Shown here in pieces: positions 18,132 to 26,920 of a stretch of DNA of 64,000 nt. Under the pieces are notes generated by a model. The model searched no databases. It was given only the letters and a program-made list of their open reading frames with translations, and was not told the DNA's origin. This DNA is from Hwanghaeella grinnelliae (GTDB taxonomy: Bacteria > Pseudomonadota > Alphaproteobacteria > UBA8366 > Aestuariispiraceae). The stretch is from contig NZ_SADE01000003.1 of the NCBI RefSeq assembly GCF_004005845.1, positions 682,001 through 746,000 of the forward strand, in the 5' to 3' direction. A program made the position numbers and the translations under genes. The stretch's first letter is position 1. Each line of letters opens with the position of its first letter.

Positions 18132-19061
18132 TCAGCGCGCTTTAACAGCAGCCACATGCCCTGGGAATGCCGGGTCCTGCATGAGCGCCTTGCAACGCTC
18201 GAAGCGCTCGGTGGCATAGGCCCAGAAATCCTCGACTGGGTTGCCGTCGGCGAATTGGATCAATCCCCAAAGCGTCCACAAAAGGTCGCACATCGCCTTA
18301 TAGATAACGACCCGGCCTCTCTCCTCAGGTGTCGGTTCCCGGCCGAAATAACCGCGCAGCAATTCCGCTTCTTCCACATCGGTCATGCCGGCCTCGACGG
18401 AAAGGTCGCCCAGGTCCCATAAGGGATCATTCATGCCGGAATATTCCCAATCGACAATCCACATGACATCCCCGTCATCGAGAAAATTCTCGCATAGCGG
18501 ATCGCAATGACACGGCGCCAATGGCGCCGGGTTTGCTTGCAGGGCTGTCTTCACAGGATCGGCGGCCTTGACGATGTCATGATATCCATCCGGCAGCGCC
18601 ACGTCCTTGGTCGACAATACCTTCAGATAATCCTCGATCATGGAAAACAGTTCGAATCGGAAATCGAATTCCTCGCCGGAGTTATGCAGCTTCGCAAGCG
18701 CCTTGCCCGCGCGTCCCGGTGACCCCGCCCTTTCGGAGAAAAGCGCCGGCGTCATCGTCACGATGTCGTCAATGGCCCTTGTGATCATAACACCCGTCGC
18801 CGGGTCGCCCCACAGAACCTCCGCGGAAACCCCGGCCTTCCAGGCCGCGACGGCATTGGTCAGTTCCACCTTGCGGTCGATATATTCTTCCGTTCCGTCG
18901 CCCGGGATACGGACGATCACCCGGTCGGTTCCGGTGTCGACGAGATGGACCAAGTTGGTCAGGCCGCCCAGTCGGGAAACGGAACATTCTTCCGCCGTTA
19001 CCGCCTCAAACCCCGGTGCGCTCTTCAACGCCGCGATTGCAGCTTCGATATTCTCCTGCAT
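18132..19061 (-). CDS. Choline/ethanolamine-kinase-like phosphotransferase (copy 2)
   Basis: A 309-residue APH/choline kinase fold protein. It has a nucleotide loop around SRLGGLTNLVH (29-39), the catalytic motif H185-C-D187 with Asn192 (HCDPLCEN) and the metal ligand Asp204 (IVDWEYSG). It is clearly related to the 11317-12213 gene but divergent, so it is an older paralogue. It lies 18 bases after the second demethylase, with AAAAGGGG as a ribosome site, and converges on the phosphatase gene with only six bases between stops. It presumably phosphorylates an amino alcohol or related hydroxyl compound; the substrate is unknown. Confidence 0.85.
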   Translation of the reverse strand: MQENIEAAIAALKSAPGFEAVTAEECSVSRLGGLTNLVHLVDTGTDRVIVRIPGDGTEEYIDRKVELTNAVAAWKAGVSAEVLWGDPATGVMITRAIDDIVTMTPALFSERAGSPGRAGKALAKLHNSGEEFDFRFELFSMIEDYLKVLSTKDVALPDGYHDIVKAADPVKTALQANPAPLAPCHCDPLCENFLDDGDVMWIVDWEYSGMNDPLWDLGDLSVEAGMTDVEEAELLRGYFGREPTPEERGRVVIYKAMCDLLWTLWGLIQFADGNPVEDFWAYATERFERCKALMQDPAFPGHVAAVKAR

Positions 19062-19079
19062 ATCGACCCCTTTTGTCTC

Positions 19080-21503
19080 TTAAGCCTTCAGCCTTTTGTT
19101 CTCTGCATCATAAAGCGGTCCGTCCACCTTGGCGATTGGGTGCCTGTCCCCGAAAACCTCGATTTCGAAACCATCTTCGTCCCAAAGGGGTTTGTCGAGA
19201 TAGCCGAAGACGATGGTTTTGCCGACCGAATGGCCAAAGCCGGCTGCCGACGCCAATGAAACCGTATTCCCCTTGAACAGAATTGTCTCCCCGCCATAGA
19301 GGGGAAGCTTGGCATCAGTCGCGAAGGTACACAGCTTTCGGCCCGGCCCTTCCCCCTTCTGCTTTTCCAGGACGCGCCGGCCGATAAAGTCTCCACCCGA
19401 TTTCAAATGCACACGGAAGCCCAGTCCCGCTTCGATCGGCGTATAGTCCGGCGTGATATCGCCCGACCAATAGAGATAACCTTTCTCCAGACGCAAACTG
19501 TCGATGGCCCGATAGCCGACATCCTTGATGCCGTAAGGTTCGCCCGCCGCTGACAGAGCATTATAGACATGCGCGCCGAATTCCGTCGGAACGTGCAATT
19601 CCCAGCCCAGTTCCCCAACGAAGCCGATCCGGACCGCGCGAACAGGCGCGGCGCCGATGACAATGTCCCGCGCCGTTCCAAAGGGAAAGGCATCGTTCGA
19701 CACGTCGTTCTCGCAGACCGATTGCAGAACATCCCGGGCCTTGGGCCCGCAGATATTGATCACCGCGCGCGCGGACGTCATCTCGATCAAATGAACCGAC
19801 CCGTCTTTCGGCATGTGCCGGCGGATCCAATCCGCGTCATGGGTCCCGAAGCCGGACCCGGTGACGATGTAGAAATGATCCTTGGCCAAGCGGGTGATGG
19901 TCAGGTCGGCTTCGATCCCGCCGGTCTCATTACAGAGCTGGGCATAAATGACCGTGCCGTCAGGCTTGTCCATATTGCAGGCAGCCAAGCGCTGCAGCAG
20001 GTCCAAGGACCCGGGGCCGACCATTTCAAACTTTGCGAAACTGGATTGGTCGATCAGGGCGACGCCCTCGCGGACCGCTTTGTGCTCCTCCGCGGCAAAT
20101 TTGTGCCAGCCCGGCTCCAGGAAATCGAGCTGATCGATTGGTTCGACGCCTTCCGGCGCGAACCATAGCGGCCGTTCCCAGCCATTCTTGGACCCGTATA
20201 CCGCGCCCTTGTCTTTCAGGATTTCGTAAAGCGGCGACAGGCGCAATTGCCGGGCCGTTTCATGTTCCTGCCCGGGATAACGCATCTTGTAGTGATGCGC
20301 ATAGTGCTCGACGGCGCGGGGATACATGAAAGCCTTCGTACCGTGATGCGGACCGAAACGACGGCAATCGAGCGGCCAGAGATCCAGGCTCGGGCGGCCC
20401 TCGGTGATCCATTCCGCGATCATCTCCCCGGCCCCACCGCCGGCGGCAATCCCATAAAGGAAACCCGTCGCCATCATCAGGTTGTCGAATCCCGGCATCC
20501 AGCCCATCACGAAATCACCGTCCGCCGAATAAGGAATCGGGCCGTTGATGACCTGGCGAATTCCCACCTCTTCCAGGATGGGCGTGACCTGCGTCGCCAG
20601 TTCCGCCAACGGTCCGAACCGATCCAAGTTGTCCGGCAGCAACTGACGCACGAATTCGCCCGGAATGCCCGCGTCCCCGAAAGGCAACGTGTCCTCTTCG
20701 TAGCCGCCGATAACCATCCGTCCGCCGGCATCCGGCTTGTAATAGACCAGACGCTCCGGGTCCCGCAGCGTCGGCAGGCCCTTGACCAAATCCACATCCG
20801 GCAGCGGTTCGGTCACGATGTATTGGTGTTCGACCGCACAGGCGGGCACCCGAATGCCCAGCTTGGCGCCAAGTTCACGGCTCCACATGCCGGCGGCGAA
20901 GACAACGGTTTCGGCTTCGTAATCGCCGTCCGAGGTCAATACCTTGGCGATCCGGCCATCGGTGACTTCGAAATCGTCAACCTTCAACCCTTGGCGAATC
21001 TGCACACCATGCTTGCGCGCACCGGCGGCGATCGCCTGACACAGGCTGGCCGGGTCCACATGCCCATCCGAGGGAATGAAGGCCGCACCTTCCAATCCGC
21101 TGGCGTCGATATAGGGAAAAAGGTTCTTCGCCTCTTCGGCGGTGATCATCTCCATTTCCAAATCGAAACTGCGGGCCATTGTTGTAAGTCGCTGGGCTTC
21201 GAGGAGGCGTTCGCGCGTCGACGCGAGGCGAAGACTGCCGACCTTCTTCCAGTCGAACGCCATGCCTGTTTCCGCTTCCAGGGTGTCATACATAGCAACT
21301 GAGCGTTTCAGCATCCGCGTCGTGTTGCGGGAGGACCGCAACTGCCCGACCAGCCCCGCAGCGTGCCACGTGGCGCCTTCTGTCAGGGACGCTTTTTCAA
21401 GCAGGACGACGTCCTTTTCCCCATTCTTGGCCAGATGATAGGCAATGGAGCAGCCGATGATTCCGCCGCCGATAATGAGGTGCTTTGCCGAATGGGTCGC
21501 CAT
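19080..21503 (-). CDS. FAD-dependent dimethylglycine/sarcosine-type dehydrogenase with GcvT domain (copy 2)
   Basis: An 807-residue oxidative demethylase from the ATG at 21503, preferred over the GTG at 21509 because AGGA is spaced 7 bases from it. The N-terminal FAD domain has LIIGGGIIGCSIAYHL (9-24) and GATWHAAGL with His47, the likely covalent-flavin residue. The C-terminal half is a GcvT-like folate-binding domain ending in GDRHPIAKVDGPLYD. It is colinear with the copy at 8876-11320 along its whole length but well diverged. It heads an operon with kinase copy 2. The expected role is N-demethylation of an amine with transfer of the one-carbon unit to folate. Confidence 0.88.
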   Translation of the reverse strand: MATHSAKHLIIGGGIIGCSIAYHLAKNGEKDVVLLEKASLTEGATWHAAGLVGQLRSSRNTTRMLKRSVAMYDTLEAETGMAFDWKKVGSLRLASTRERLLEAQRLTTMARSFDLEMEMITAEEAKNLFPYIDASGLEGAAFIPSDGHVDPASLCQAIAAGARKHGVQIRQGLKVDDFEVTDGRIAKVLTSDGDYEAETVVFAAGMWSRELGAKLGIRVPACAVEHQYIVTEPLPDVDLVKGLPTLRDPERLVYYKPDAGGRMVIGGYEEDTLPFGDAGIPGEFVRQLLPDNLDRFGPLAELATQVTPILEEVGIRQVINGPIPYSADGDFVMGWMPGFDNLMMATGFLYGIAAGGGAGEMIAEWITEGRPSLDLWPLDCRRFGPHHGTKAFMYPRAVEHYAHHYKMRYPGQEHETARQLRLSPLYEILKDKGAVYGSKNGWERPLWFAPEGVEPIDQLDFLEPGWHKFAAEEHKAVREGVALIDQSSFAKFEMVGPGSLDLLQRLAACNMDKPDGTVIYAQLCNETGGIEADLTITRLAKDHFYIVTGSGFGTHDADWIRRHMPKDGSVHLIEMTSARAVINICGPKARDVLQSVCENDVSNDAFPFGTARDIVIGAAPVRAVRIGFVGELGWELHVPTEFGAHVYNALSAAGEPYGIKDVGYRAIDSLRLEKGYLYWSGDITPDYTPIEAGLGFRVHLKSGGDFIGRRVLEKQKGEGPGRKLCTFATDAKLPLYGGETILFKGNTVSLASAAGFGHSVGKTIVFGYLDKPLWDEDGFEIEVFGDRHPIAKVDGPLYDAENKRLKA

Positions 21504-21546
21504 ATCCACATCCTTTTAGAAAATCGGAGGCAGATTGGCACGAATA

Positions 21547-21590
21547 CCACAAAAAACAACAATGAATGTTGGGTTATGCGGTTTTCATGC
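21547..21590. promoter_or_regulatory. Candidate operator upstream of the second demethylase operon
   Basis: Contains CCACAAAAAACAAC, TTGGG and GTTTTCATG in the same order and nearly the same spacing (34 versus 35 bases between CCAC and GTTTT) as the block at 16407-16452. It is 44 bases upstream of the minus-strand ATG at 21503, a good place for repressor binding. Confidence 0.45.
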
Positions 21591-21699
21591 GATCAATTTG
21601 GGCAATTTCTAGCCTTATTCCAACAAAACGCCACAACTCGGGCTAGGAGAATTGTGCCGCACGGGGCGCTCAAAAGCGCCCTGCACCACACAATTTCTA

Positions 21700-22203
21700 T
21701 CATTCGTCTCCGCGGCTTTCCCGCCACCGAACCACGGCGGCCGTGACTAAACCGAAAAGCATATGGCCAACCAGCGACGCCCAAGTCAGTTGAATGAACC
21801 CCAGGAACGGCGGAAATCCGGCGAAAATATGGGCCATCACATAAAGGGCGAAAACCCATAGGCCGACCCCAAAACCAAGACCGACAACCCACCAGGGAAG
21901 GAATGGCGTGACCGTTCTGGCAATGGGGCGCGCGATGAAAAGATATCCCAACGGATAAAACACTACGCCGACGACACCATGGATCACTTCAGCCAAAACG
22001 AGGTTCTGGAAACCGAAAACCGACTGCACCAAGCCCGCGGGCTGCAAAGGGCCACCGACCCATAGCGGCGTGATCGCTCTGGCCCAGAACTCCCAAGTGA
22101 TATCTGCAATCAGACCGGCCAGCAAAGCTGTAACAAGCACACCCACGGAGATTCGCGGGAACAGTGGGCGGTCGGAACTATTCGTGCTTAGCACTCCAAT
22201 CAT
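21700..22203 (-). CDS. Uncharacterised membrane protein with four predicted transmembrane segments
   Basis: A 167-residue hydrophobic protein from the ATG at 22203, chosen because AAGGAGA lies just upstream; the frame is open to 22293. Four hydrophobic stretches are visible, roughly residues 20-40, 65-90, 105-130 and 137-160, with acidic and aromatic residues (DITWEFW, EVIHGVVG) inside the first two. I do not recognise the family. It stands alone between the second demethylase operon and the nuclease gene, and no promoter or partner suggests a role. Confidence 0.65.
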   Translation of the reverse strand: MIGVLSTNSSDRPLFPRISVGVLVTALLAGLIADITWEFWARAITPLWVGGPLQPAGLVQSVFGFQNLVLAEVIHGVVGVVFYPLGYLFIARPIARTVTPFLPWWVVGLGFGVGLWVFALYVMAHIFAGFPPFLGFIQLTWASLVGHMLFGLVTAAVVRWRESRGDE

Positions 22204-22489
22204 GGTTCTTCTCCTTTCCGAAGCCATACGCAACGGTGCGGATGCGCCGTTAAACCAGCGTCCAGAGTGGAGAGAAGCAATCGGACATTCCAATACCCGT
22301 TACTCAATGAATCGATAACCCGTCGTTATTGATTGATCACAGCGACACCGAGCACGCTGCGTCAAAAGACACACTGCGCCCCTCTGCCTTGTTGCCGGAC
22401 CGAACCGGCGATAGCGTGTCAACAAAGACGATCAGGCAGCCTGTGGTACGCCAAACCTGCCTGTCACAAAACAATTTCGCGGGTGCACC

Positions 22490-24088
22490 ATGCGTATAAC
22501 TTTCTGCGGCGCGGCGGGAACGGTTACCGGTTCCTGCTATTGGATGAAAACCGACCAATGCCAGTTCTTGGTCGATTGCGGGATGTTTCAGGGAACCAAG
22601 ACCCTGAAAGAATTGAATTATGGGACATTTCCCTTCGACCCCAAGAAAATCGACTTCGTTCTGCTGACGCATGCGCATATCGACCATTCGGGCCTTATTC
22701 CCAAACTGGTCAAGCAGGGGTTCAAGGGACCCGTCTTCAGCACGCAGGGAACCTTCGATCTGCTTGGATACATGCTGCCGGACAGCGGTTTCATTCAAGA
22801 AATGGAAGTTGAAAGGTTGAACCGGCGTAACGCGCATCGCGGACGTCCGACCGTCGAGCCGATCTATGGACGGGATGACGCCCTTGCCGCCTTAAAGAAC
22901 TTCTCGACCGTCGATTATGAGAGCTGGCGCGAGGTCGGCCGCGGCGTTCGTGCGCGTTTTTGGAATGCCGGCCACATTCTGGGCGCCGCCTCTATCGAAG
23001 TGGAAGTCGCCACGAACCGACGCGACAAACGCGTCGAACGCATTCTCTTTTCCGGCGACATTGGACCGGAGCACAAGCTGTTCCACCCGGACCCGGATGC
23101 CCCGGAAAACTGGGACTACATCTGCTGCGAAGCGACCTATGGCGGTCGCGAAAGGCAGGATGTGACGCCGGAACAACGTCGGGCGATTCTGGAGAAGGAA
23201 GTGAACAACGCCCTGAAAAAGGGCGGCAACCTCTTGATTCCCTCATTCGCTGTGGAGCGCACGCAGGAACTCTTGCTTGACCTGATCGTACTCTTCAACG
23301 AGGGCCGAATACGTGATGTTCCGGTCTTTCTCGATTCTCCGCTGGCCATTCACGCGACCGACGTCTTTACGAAGAACGCCGGAGAACTGGAAGACATCAA
23401 GTCGGTGCCTAACCTTTTCAAGCGGGCCAACATCCGGTTCACCGAGTCCGTCGAGGAAAGCAAGATGATTGCCCGTGTGACCGGCGGCGCAATTATCATG
23501 GCCGGTAGTGGGATGTGCGAAGCGGGCCGCATTCGTCATCACCTGAAACATAACCTGTGGCGGTCGGAAGCCACCGTCATGCTGGTTGGTTATCAAGCGC
23601 GCGGCACGCTGGGCTCTTTGCTGTCACAGGGGGCGGAAACAGTAAAAATAATGGGGGAATCGATCAAAGTCGCCGCGGCAATCCGACAGATCGATGTTTA
23701 CTCCGGTCATGCGGACGGGTCCGAATTGGTCAAATGGGTGCAGGCAAGGCTGCCGGTCAAATCGGCGATATTCCTCACCCATGGGGAAGAAGCGGGTTTG
23801 ACAGCGCTGCGGGAAGGCCTTGAAGAAGTAGGCGTGCCAGTGGAACGGATCGTCATTCCCCAACTGGACGATGTCGTCGACCTAACCGATGGGGAGGGCA
23901 AGGTCCAGTTCAGGCGCAAGCCACACAGGCTGCCGCGCGAAGTTGTACGGGAACTGGATTGGCACAACGACCTGGCGGATTTCACCTTGCGGCTGCGGGA
24001 GCAGTTGGACGCCGCGGCCGACGACAAACGGCGGAAAGCCATTCTTCGCCGCGTCACCCGCGCCTTGGATGCCGGCGACCGGCGCTGA
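22490..24088 (+). CDS. Metallo-beta-lactamase/beta-CASP RNA-processing nuclease-like protein
   Basis: A 532-residue beta-CASP family protein. It has the zinc motif H61-A-H63-I-D65-H66 (LLTHAHIDHSG), a further ligand region NAGHILGAAS, a beta-CASP insert (SPLAIHATDVF) and the RMMBL C-terminal motif around VDVYSGHADGSELVKWV, IFLTHGEE. Such enzymes are RNA endonucleases/exonucleases related to CPSF73 and bacterial RNase J-like proteins; the shorter form is usually annotated as an RNA-specific ribonuclease. The last 70 residues are charged. It converges on the LOG-family gene with a 3-base gap. No Shine-Dalgarno is obvious before the ATG. Confidence 0.85.
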   Translation: MRITFCGAAGTVTGSCYWMKTDQCQFLVDCGMFQGTKTLKELNYGTFPFDPKKIDFVLLTHAHIDHSGLIPKLVKQGFKGPVFSTQGTFDLLGYMLPDSGFIQEMEVERLNRRNAHRGRPTVEPIYGRDDALAALKNFSTVDYESWREVGRGVRARFWNAGHILGAASIEVEVATNRRDKRVERILFSGDIGPEHKLFHPDPDAPENWDYICCEATYGGRERQDVTPEQRRAILEKEVNNALKKGGNLLIPSFAVERTQELLLDLIVLFNEGRIRDVPVFLDSPLAIHATDVFTKNAGELEDIKSVPNLFKRANIRFTESVEESKMIARVTGGAIIMAGSGMCEAGRIRHHLKHNLWRSEATVMLVGYQARGTLGSLLSQGAETVKIMGESIKVAAAIRQIDVYSGHADGSELVKWVQARLPVKSAIFLTHGEEAGLTALREGLEEVGVPVERIVIPQLDDVVDLTDGEGKVQFRRKPHRLPREVVRELDWHNDLADFTLRLREQLDAAADDKRRKAILRRVTRALDAGDRR

Positions 24089-24091
24089 ATA

Positions 24092-24862
24092 TCAGACTCC
24101 TTTCGCCGCGTAGAATTCGGAAATGACCCGCCATGCTTCCTCCGGCGTCTGCACATAAGTGAAAATGTCGAGATCTTCAGGCGAGATCACCCCTTCTTCC
24201 ACCATACGCTCGAAATTGATGATGCTCTTCCAGTAGCTTTCCCCGAACAGAAGCACGGGGATGGGCTCAATCTTTTTCGTCTGGATCAGGGTCAACGTTT
24301 CGAACAACTCGTCCAAAGTGCCGAACCCGCCCGGGAATATCACCAAGGCCCTCGCCCGCAACAGAAAGTGCATCTTGCGCAGGGCAAAATAGTGAAACTG
24401 AAAGCAAAGTTCCGGCGAGATGTAGGGGTTTGGGGTTTGTTCATGCGGCAATGAAATGTTCAACCCGACACTGACCGCGCCCGTATCGAAGGCCCCCCGG
24501 TTCGCGGCCTCCATAATGCCCGGGCCGCCACCCGTCATCACCACATAGTGTCGCGCGCTTTCCTTCTGCCCCGCTTCCGAGACGATCTGTGCGAAGCGCC
24601 GGGCCTGTTCATAGTAGAGTTCATGCCGCGGACTTGTTGGCTTGTCGGAACGAGCCGATGCCGAGCGGGCCTCGTCGGGCGCACCTGTCCGGGAACTGCC
24701 GAACACAACAATGGTTGAATGGACATTATGCTCCTGCAGCCCCAGTTCGGGTTTCATCAGCTCAAGCTCAAGACGAACGGCCCGAAGTTCATCTCGGTTC
24801 AGGAAATCCGTGTCTTCATAGGCCAACCTATAACAAGGGTGGCTGGTTTGGTCGTTCGCCAT
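24092..24862 (-). CDS. LOG-family (TIGR00730-like) Rossmann-fold protein
   Basis: A 256-residue protein with the LOG motifs MTGGGPGIMEAANRGA (109-124) and FPGGFGTLDELFE (176-188), the latter binding nucleotide phosphate and ribose in cytokinin-activating phosphoribohydrolases and in nucleotide 5'-monophosphate nucleosidases such as PpnN. It therefore probably hydrolyses a nucleoside monophosphate to base and ribose phosphate. It is divergent from ftsH with a 182-base promoter region between. It is about 60 residues longer than the shortest LOG proteins because of an N-terminal extension rich in charged residues. Cytokinin synthesis is not implied. Confidence 0.82.
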   Translation of the reverse strand: MANDQTSHPCYRLAYEDTDFLNRDELRAVRLELELMKPELGLQEHNVHSTIVVFGSSRTGAPDEARSASARSDKPTSPRHELYYEQARRFAQIVSEAGQKESARHYVVMTGGGPGIMEAANRGAFDTGAVSVGLNISLPHEQTPNPYISPELCFQFHYFALRKMHFLLRARALVIFPGGFGTLDELFETLTLIQTKKIEPIPVLLFGESYWKSIINFERMVEEGVISPEDLDIFTYVQTPEEAWRVISEFYAAKGV

Positions 24863-25044
24863 CGTTCCCCAGACCTATAGTCGGTGTTTGTTTCAAGCCG
24901 GCCCATCCACTATTGCGAAGCATAGGGAACGAAGCCACTATTTCTTATAGGGTTATTATACTAAGGCGCCGATTGATCGCATCCAAGATTGGGGATCAGT
25001 CGGAAAAACATAGTCTCGAATCGCATTTGATTGGACCAGCCTCG

Positions 25045-26895
25045 ATGGACAAGAAAGCGCATATCAACATCTGGTACTTCGTCGGGGCGATGCTATTCGT
25101 GCTGGCTTTCCAGTGGTGGATTGGCCAGAAGCAGGTCGAAACTGTTCCCTACAGCGAGTTCCAGAACCTTCTGAAAAGCGGGAAAATCGCGGAAATTGCG
25201 ATTGCGCAGGACAGTATCCGAGGCGAGCTTCGCCAACCCTTGCCGGACGGGCGAAAGTATATCTACACCGTGAGGGTCGAGCCGGACTTCGCCGACGACC
25301 TTGCCAAATACGACGTAGAATTCACCGGCGTCGTCGAAAGCAACTTCATCAGCAATCTGCTGTCTTGGATCCTGCCGGCCGTGATGTTTTTCGGCCTCTG
25401 GTATTTTTTGATCCGCAAGGTTGCGGAAAAGCAAGGGTTCGGCGGCGGCTTTATGACGGTCGGCAAAAACAAGGCGAAGATTGCTGTCGAGAAAGATATC
25501 CAGGTCACCTTCGACGACGTCGCCGGCGTCGATGAAGCCAAACAGGAATTGCAGGAAGTCGTCACATTTCTGAAAGACCCGGATCAGTACGGCAGACTGG
25601 GCGCGCATATCCCGAAAGGGGTGCTGCTGGTGGGGCCGCCAGGAACGGGAAAGACCTTGCTGGCCAGGGCTGTCGCAGGGGAAGCGGGCGTTCCGTTCTT
25701 TTCCATCAATGGATCGGAATTCGTCGAGATGTTCGTCGGTGTCGGCGCCGCGCGGGTACGCGACCTGTTCGACCAGGCCCGCAAGAACGCCCCTTGCATC
25801 ATTTTCGTGGACGAGATGGACGCGCTGGGCCGGGCCCGCGGCATCAACAGTATGGGCGGCGGCGCCGACGAGAAGGAGCAGACGCTGAACCAGTTGCTCG
25901 CCGAATTGGACGGTTTCGACCCGTCCACGGGCGTCGTGCTGTTGGCGGCGACAAACCGCCCGGAAGTGCTGGACCCGGCCTTGCTTCGCGCCGGCCGTTT
26001 CGATCGGCAGATTTTGGTCGATCGGCCCGACAAGACCGGCCGCGCTAAGATCCTGAAAGTGCATATGCGGAAGATCAAACCGGGCACGGATGTGAGCATC
26101 GACGAGATCGCCGCCCTGACCGCAGGGTTCAGCGGCGCTGACCTGGCCAATCTGGTGAACGAGGCGGCGATCATGGCGACGCGCCGGGACGCGGAGTCGG
26201 TGTCGATGGACGACTTCACCCGCGCGCTGGAACGAATCATTGCCGGCCTTGAAAAGAGAAGCCGTGTCCTAAGCCCCCAAGAACGAAAGACCGTCGCCTA
26301 TCACGAAACCGGGCACGCGTTGGTGACCCTCGCCCTGCCCGGTACGGATACGGTCCACAAGATCTCCATTATTCCGCGGGGGATAGGCTCGCTTGGCTAC
26401 AATATTCAACGCCCGACCGAAGACCGCTATTTGATGACGCGGACTGAACTGGAAAACAAAATGGCCTGTCTTCTCGGCGGACGGGCGGCCGAAGTTCTGG
26501 TCTTCGGCAAAATTTCCACCGGCGCGTCCAATGATTTGGACAAGGCGACGGACATCGCCCGCAGCATGGTTATGCGTTACGGCATGGATGACGAACTGGG
26601 CTTGGCCACCTATGACGAAGAACGCCCTCTCTTCCTGGGCGGAACCACAATGCAGCCCCCCCAAACCCGCCGCTATAGCGAACAGACCGCAGCGCAAATA
26701 GACGATGCTGTCAGACGGCTTCTGAACACGGCGTTCGAGCGGGCCACCGCAATTCTGAAAAAGAATCGGACAATGTTGGACCAGACCGCCGCGACACTAA
26801 TGGAAAAGGAAACCCTTACGGCAGCGGAATTGCCAACACCGCAAGGGGAGTCTATCGCCGTCCCCGGCGCAACGCAGAGTGACGCCAACGAGTGA
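25045..26895 (+). CDS. ftsH: ATP-dependent zinc metalloprotease FtsH
   Basis: A 616-residue membrane-anchored AAA protease from the ATG at 25045. The open frame extends 152 codons upstream over the LOG gene, but only this start gives the FtsH N-terminus. Two transmembrane helices (about 10-27 and 103-123) flank a small periplasmic domain. Walker A is GPPGTGKT (197-204), Walker B IIFVDE (252-257), the second region of homology [19 protein letters not shown], and the zinc motif H420-E-T-G-H424. It degrades misfolded membrane and short-lived regulatory proteins. It lacks the usual tilS or folP neighbours, so it may be a second FtsH rather than the main copy. Confidence 0.93.
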   Translation: MDKKAHINIWYFVGAMLFVLAFQWWIGQKQVETVPYSEFQNLLKSGKIAEIAIAQDSIRGELRQPLPDGRKYIYTVRVEPDFADDLAKYDVEFTGVVESNFISNLLSWILPAVMFFGLWYFLIRKVAEKQGFGGGFMTVGKNKAKIAVEKDIQVTFDDVAGVDEAKQELQEVVTFLKDPDQYGRLGAHIPKGVLLVGPPGTGKTLLARAVAGEAGVPFFSINGSEFVEMFVGVGAARVRDLFDQARKNAPCIIFVDEMDALGRARGINSMGGGADEKEQTLNQLLAELDGFDPSTGVVLLAATNRPEVLDPALLRAGRFDRQILVDRPDKTGRAKILKVHMRKIKPGTDVSIDEIAALTAGFSGADLANLVNEAAIMATRRDAESVSMDDFTRALERIIAGLEKRSRVLSPQERKTVAYHETGHALVTLALPGTDTVHKISIIPRGIGSLGYNIQRPTEDRYLMTRTELENKMACLLGGRAAEVLVFGKISTGASNDLDKATDIARSMVMRYGMDDELGLATYDEERPLFLGGTTMQPPQTRRYSEQTAAQIDDAVRRLLNTAFERATAILKKNRTMLDQTAATLMEKETLTAAELPTPQGESIAVPGATQSDANE

Positions 26896-26920
26896 CGGTT
26901 ATCGCCCGCTCTCGACTGTG

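Noticed and set aside
20247-21302. 351-residue open frame on the + strand
   Set aside because: Antisense to the second demethylase; composition typical of an antisense shadow.
24957-24962. TATACT as -10 element before ftsH
   Set aside because: No acceptable -35 or heat-shock element is found at the right distance, so the promoter is not claimed.
24589-25044. N-terminal extension of the FtsH frame
   Set aside because: The extra 152 codons overlap the LOG gene and promoter region and have no similarity to FtsH; the ATG at 25045 gives the normal N-terminus.
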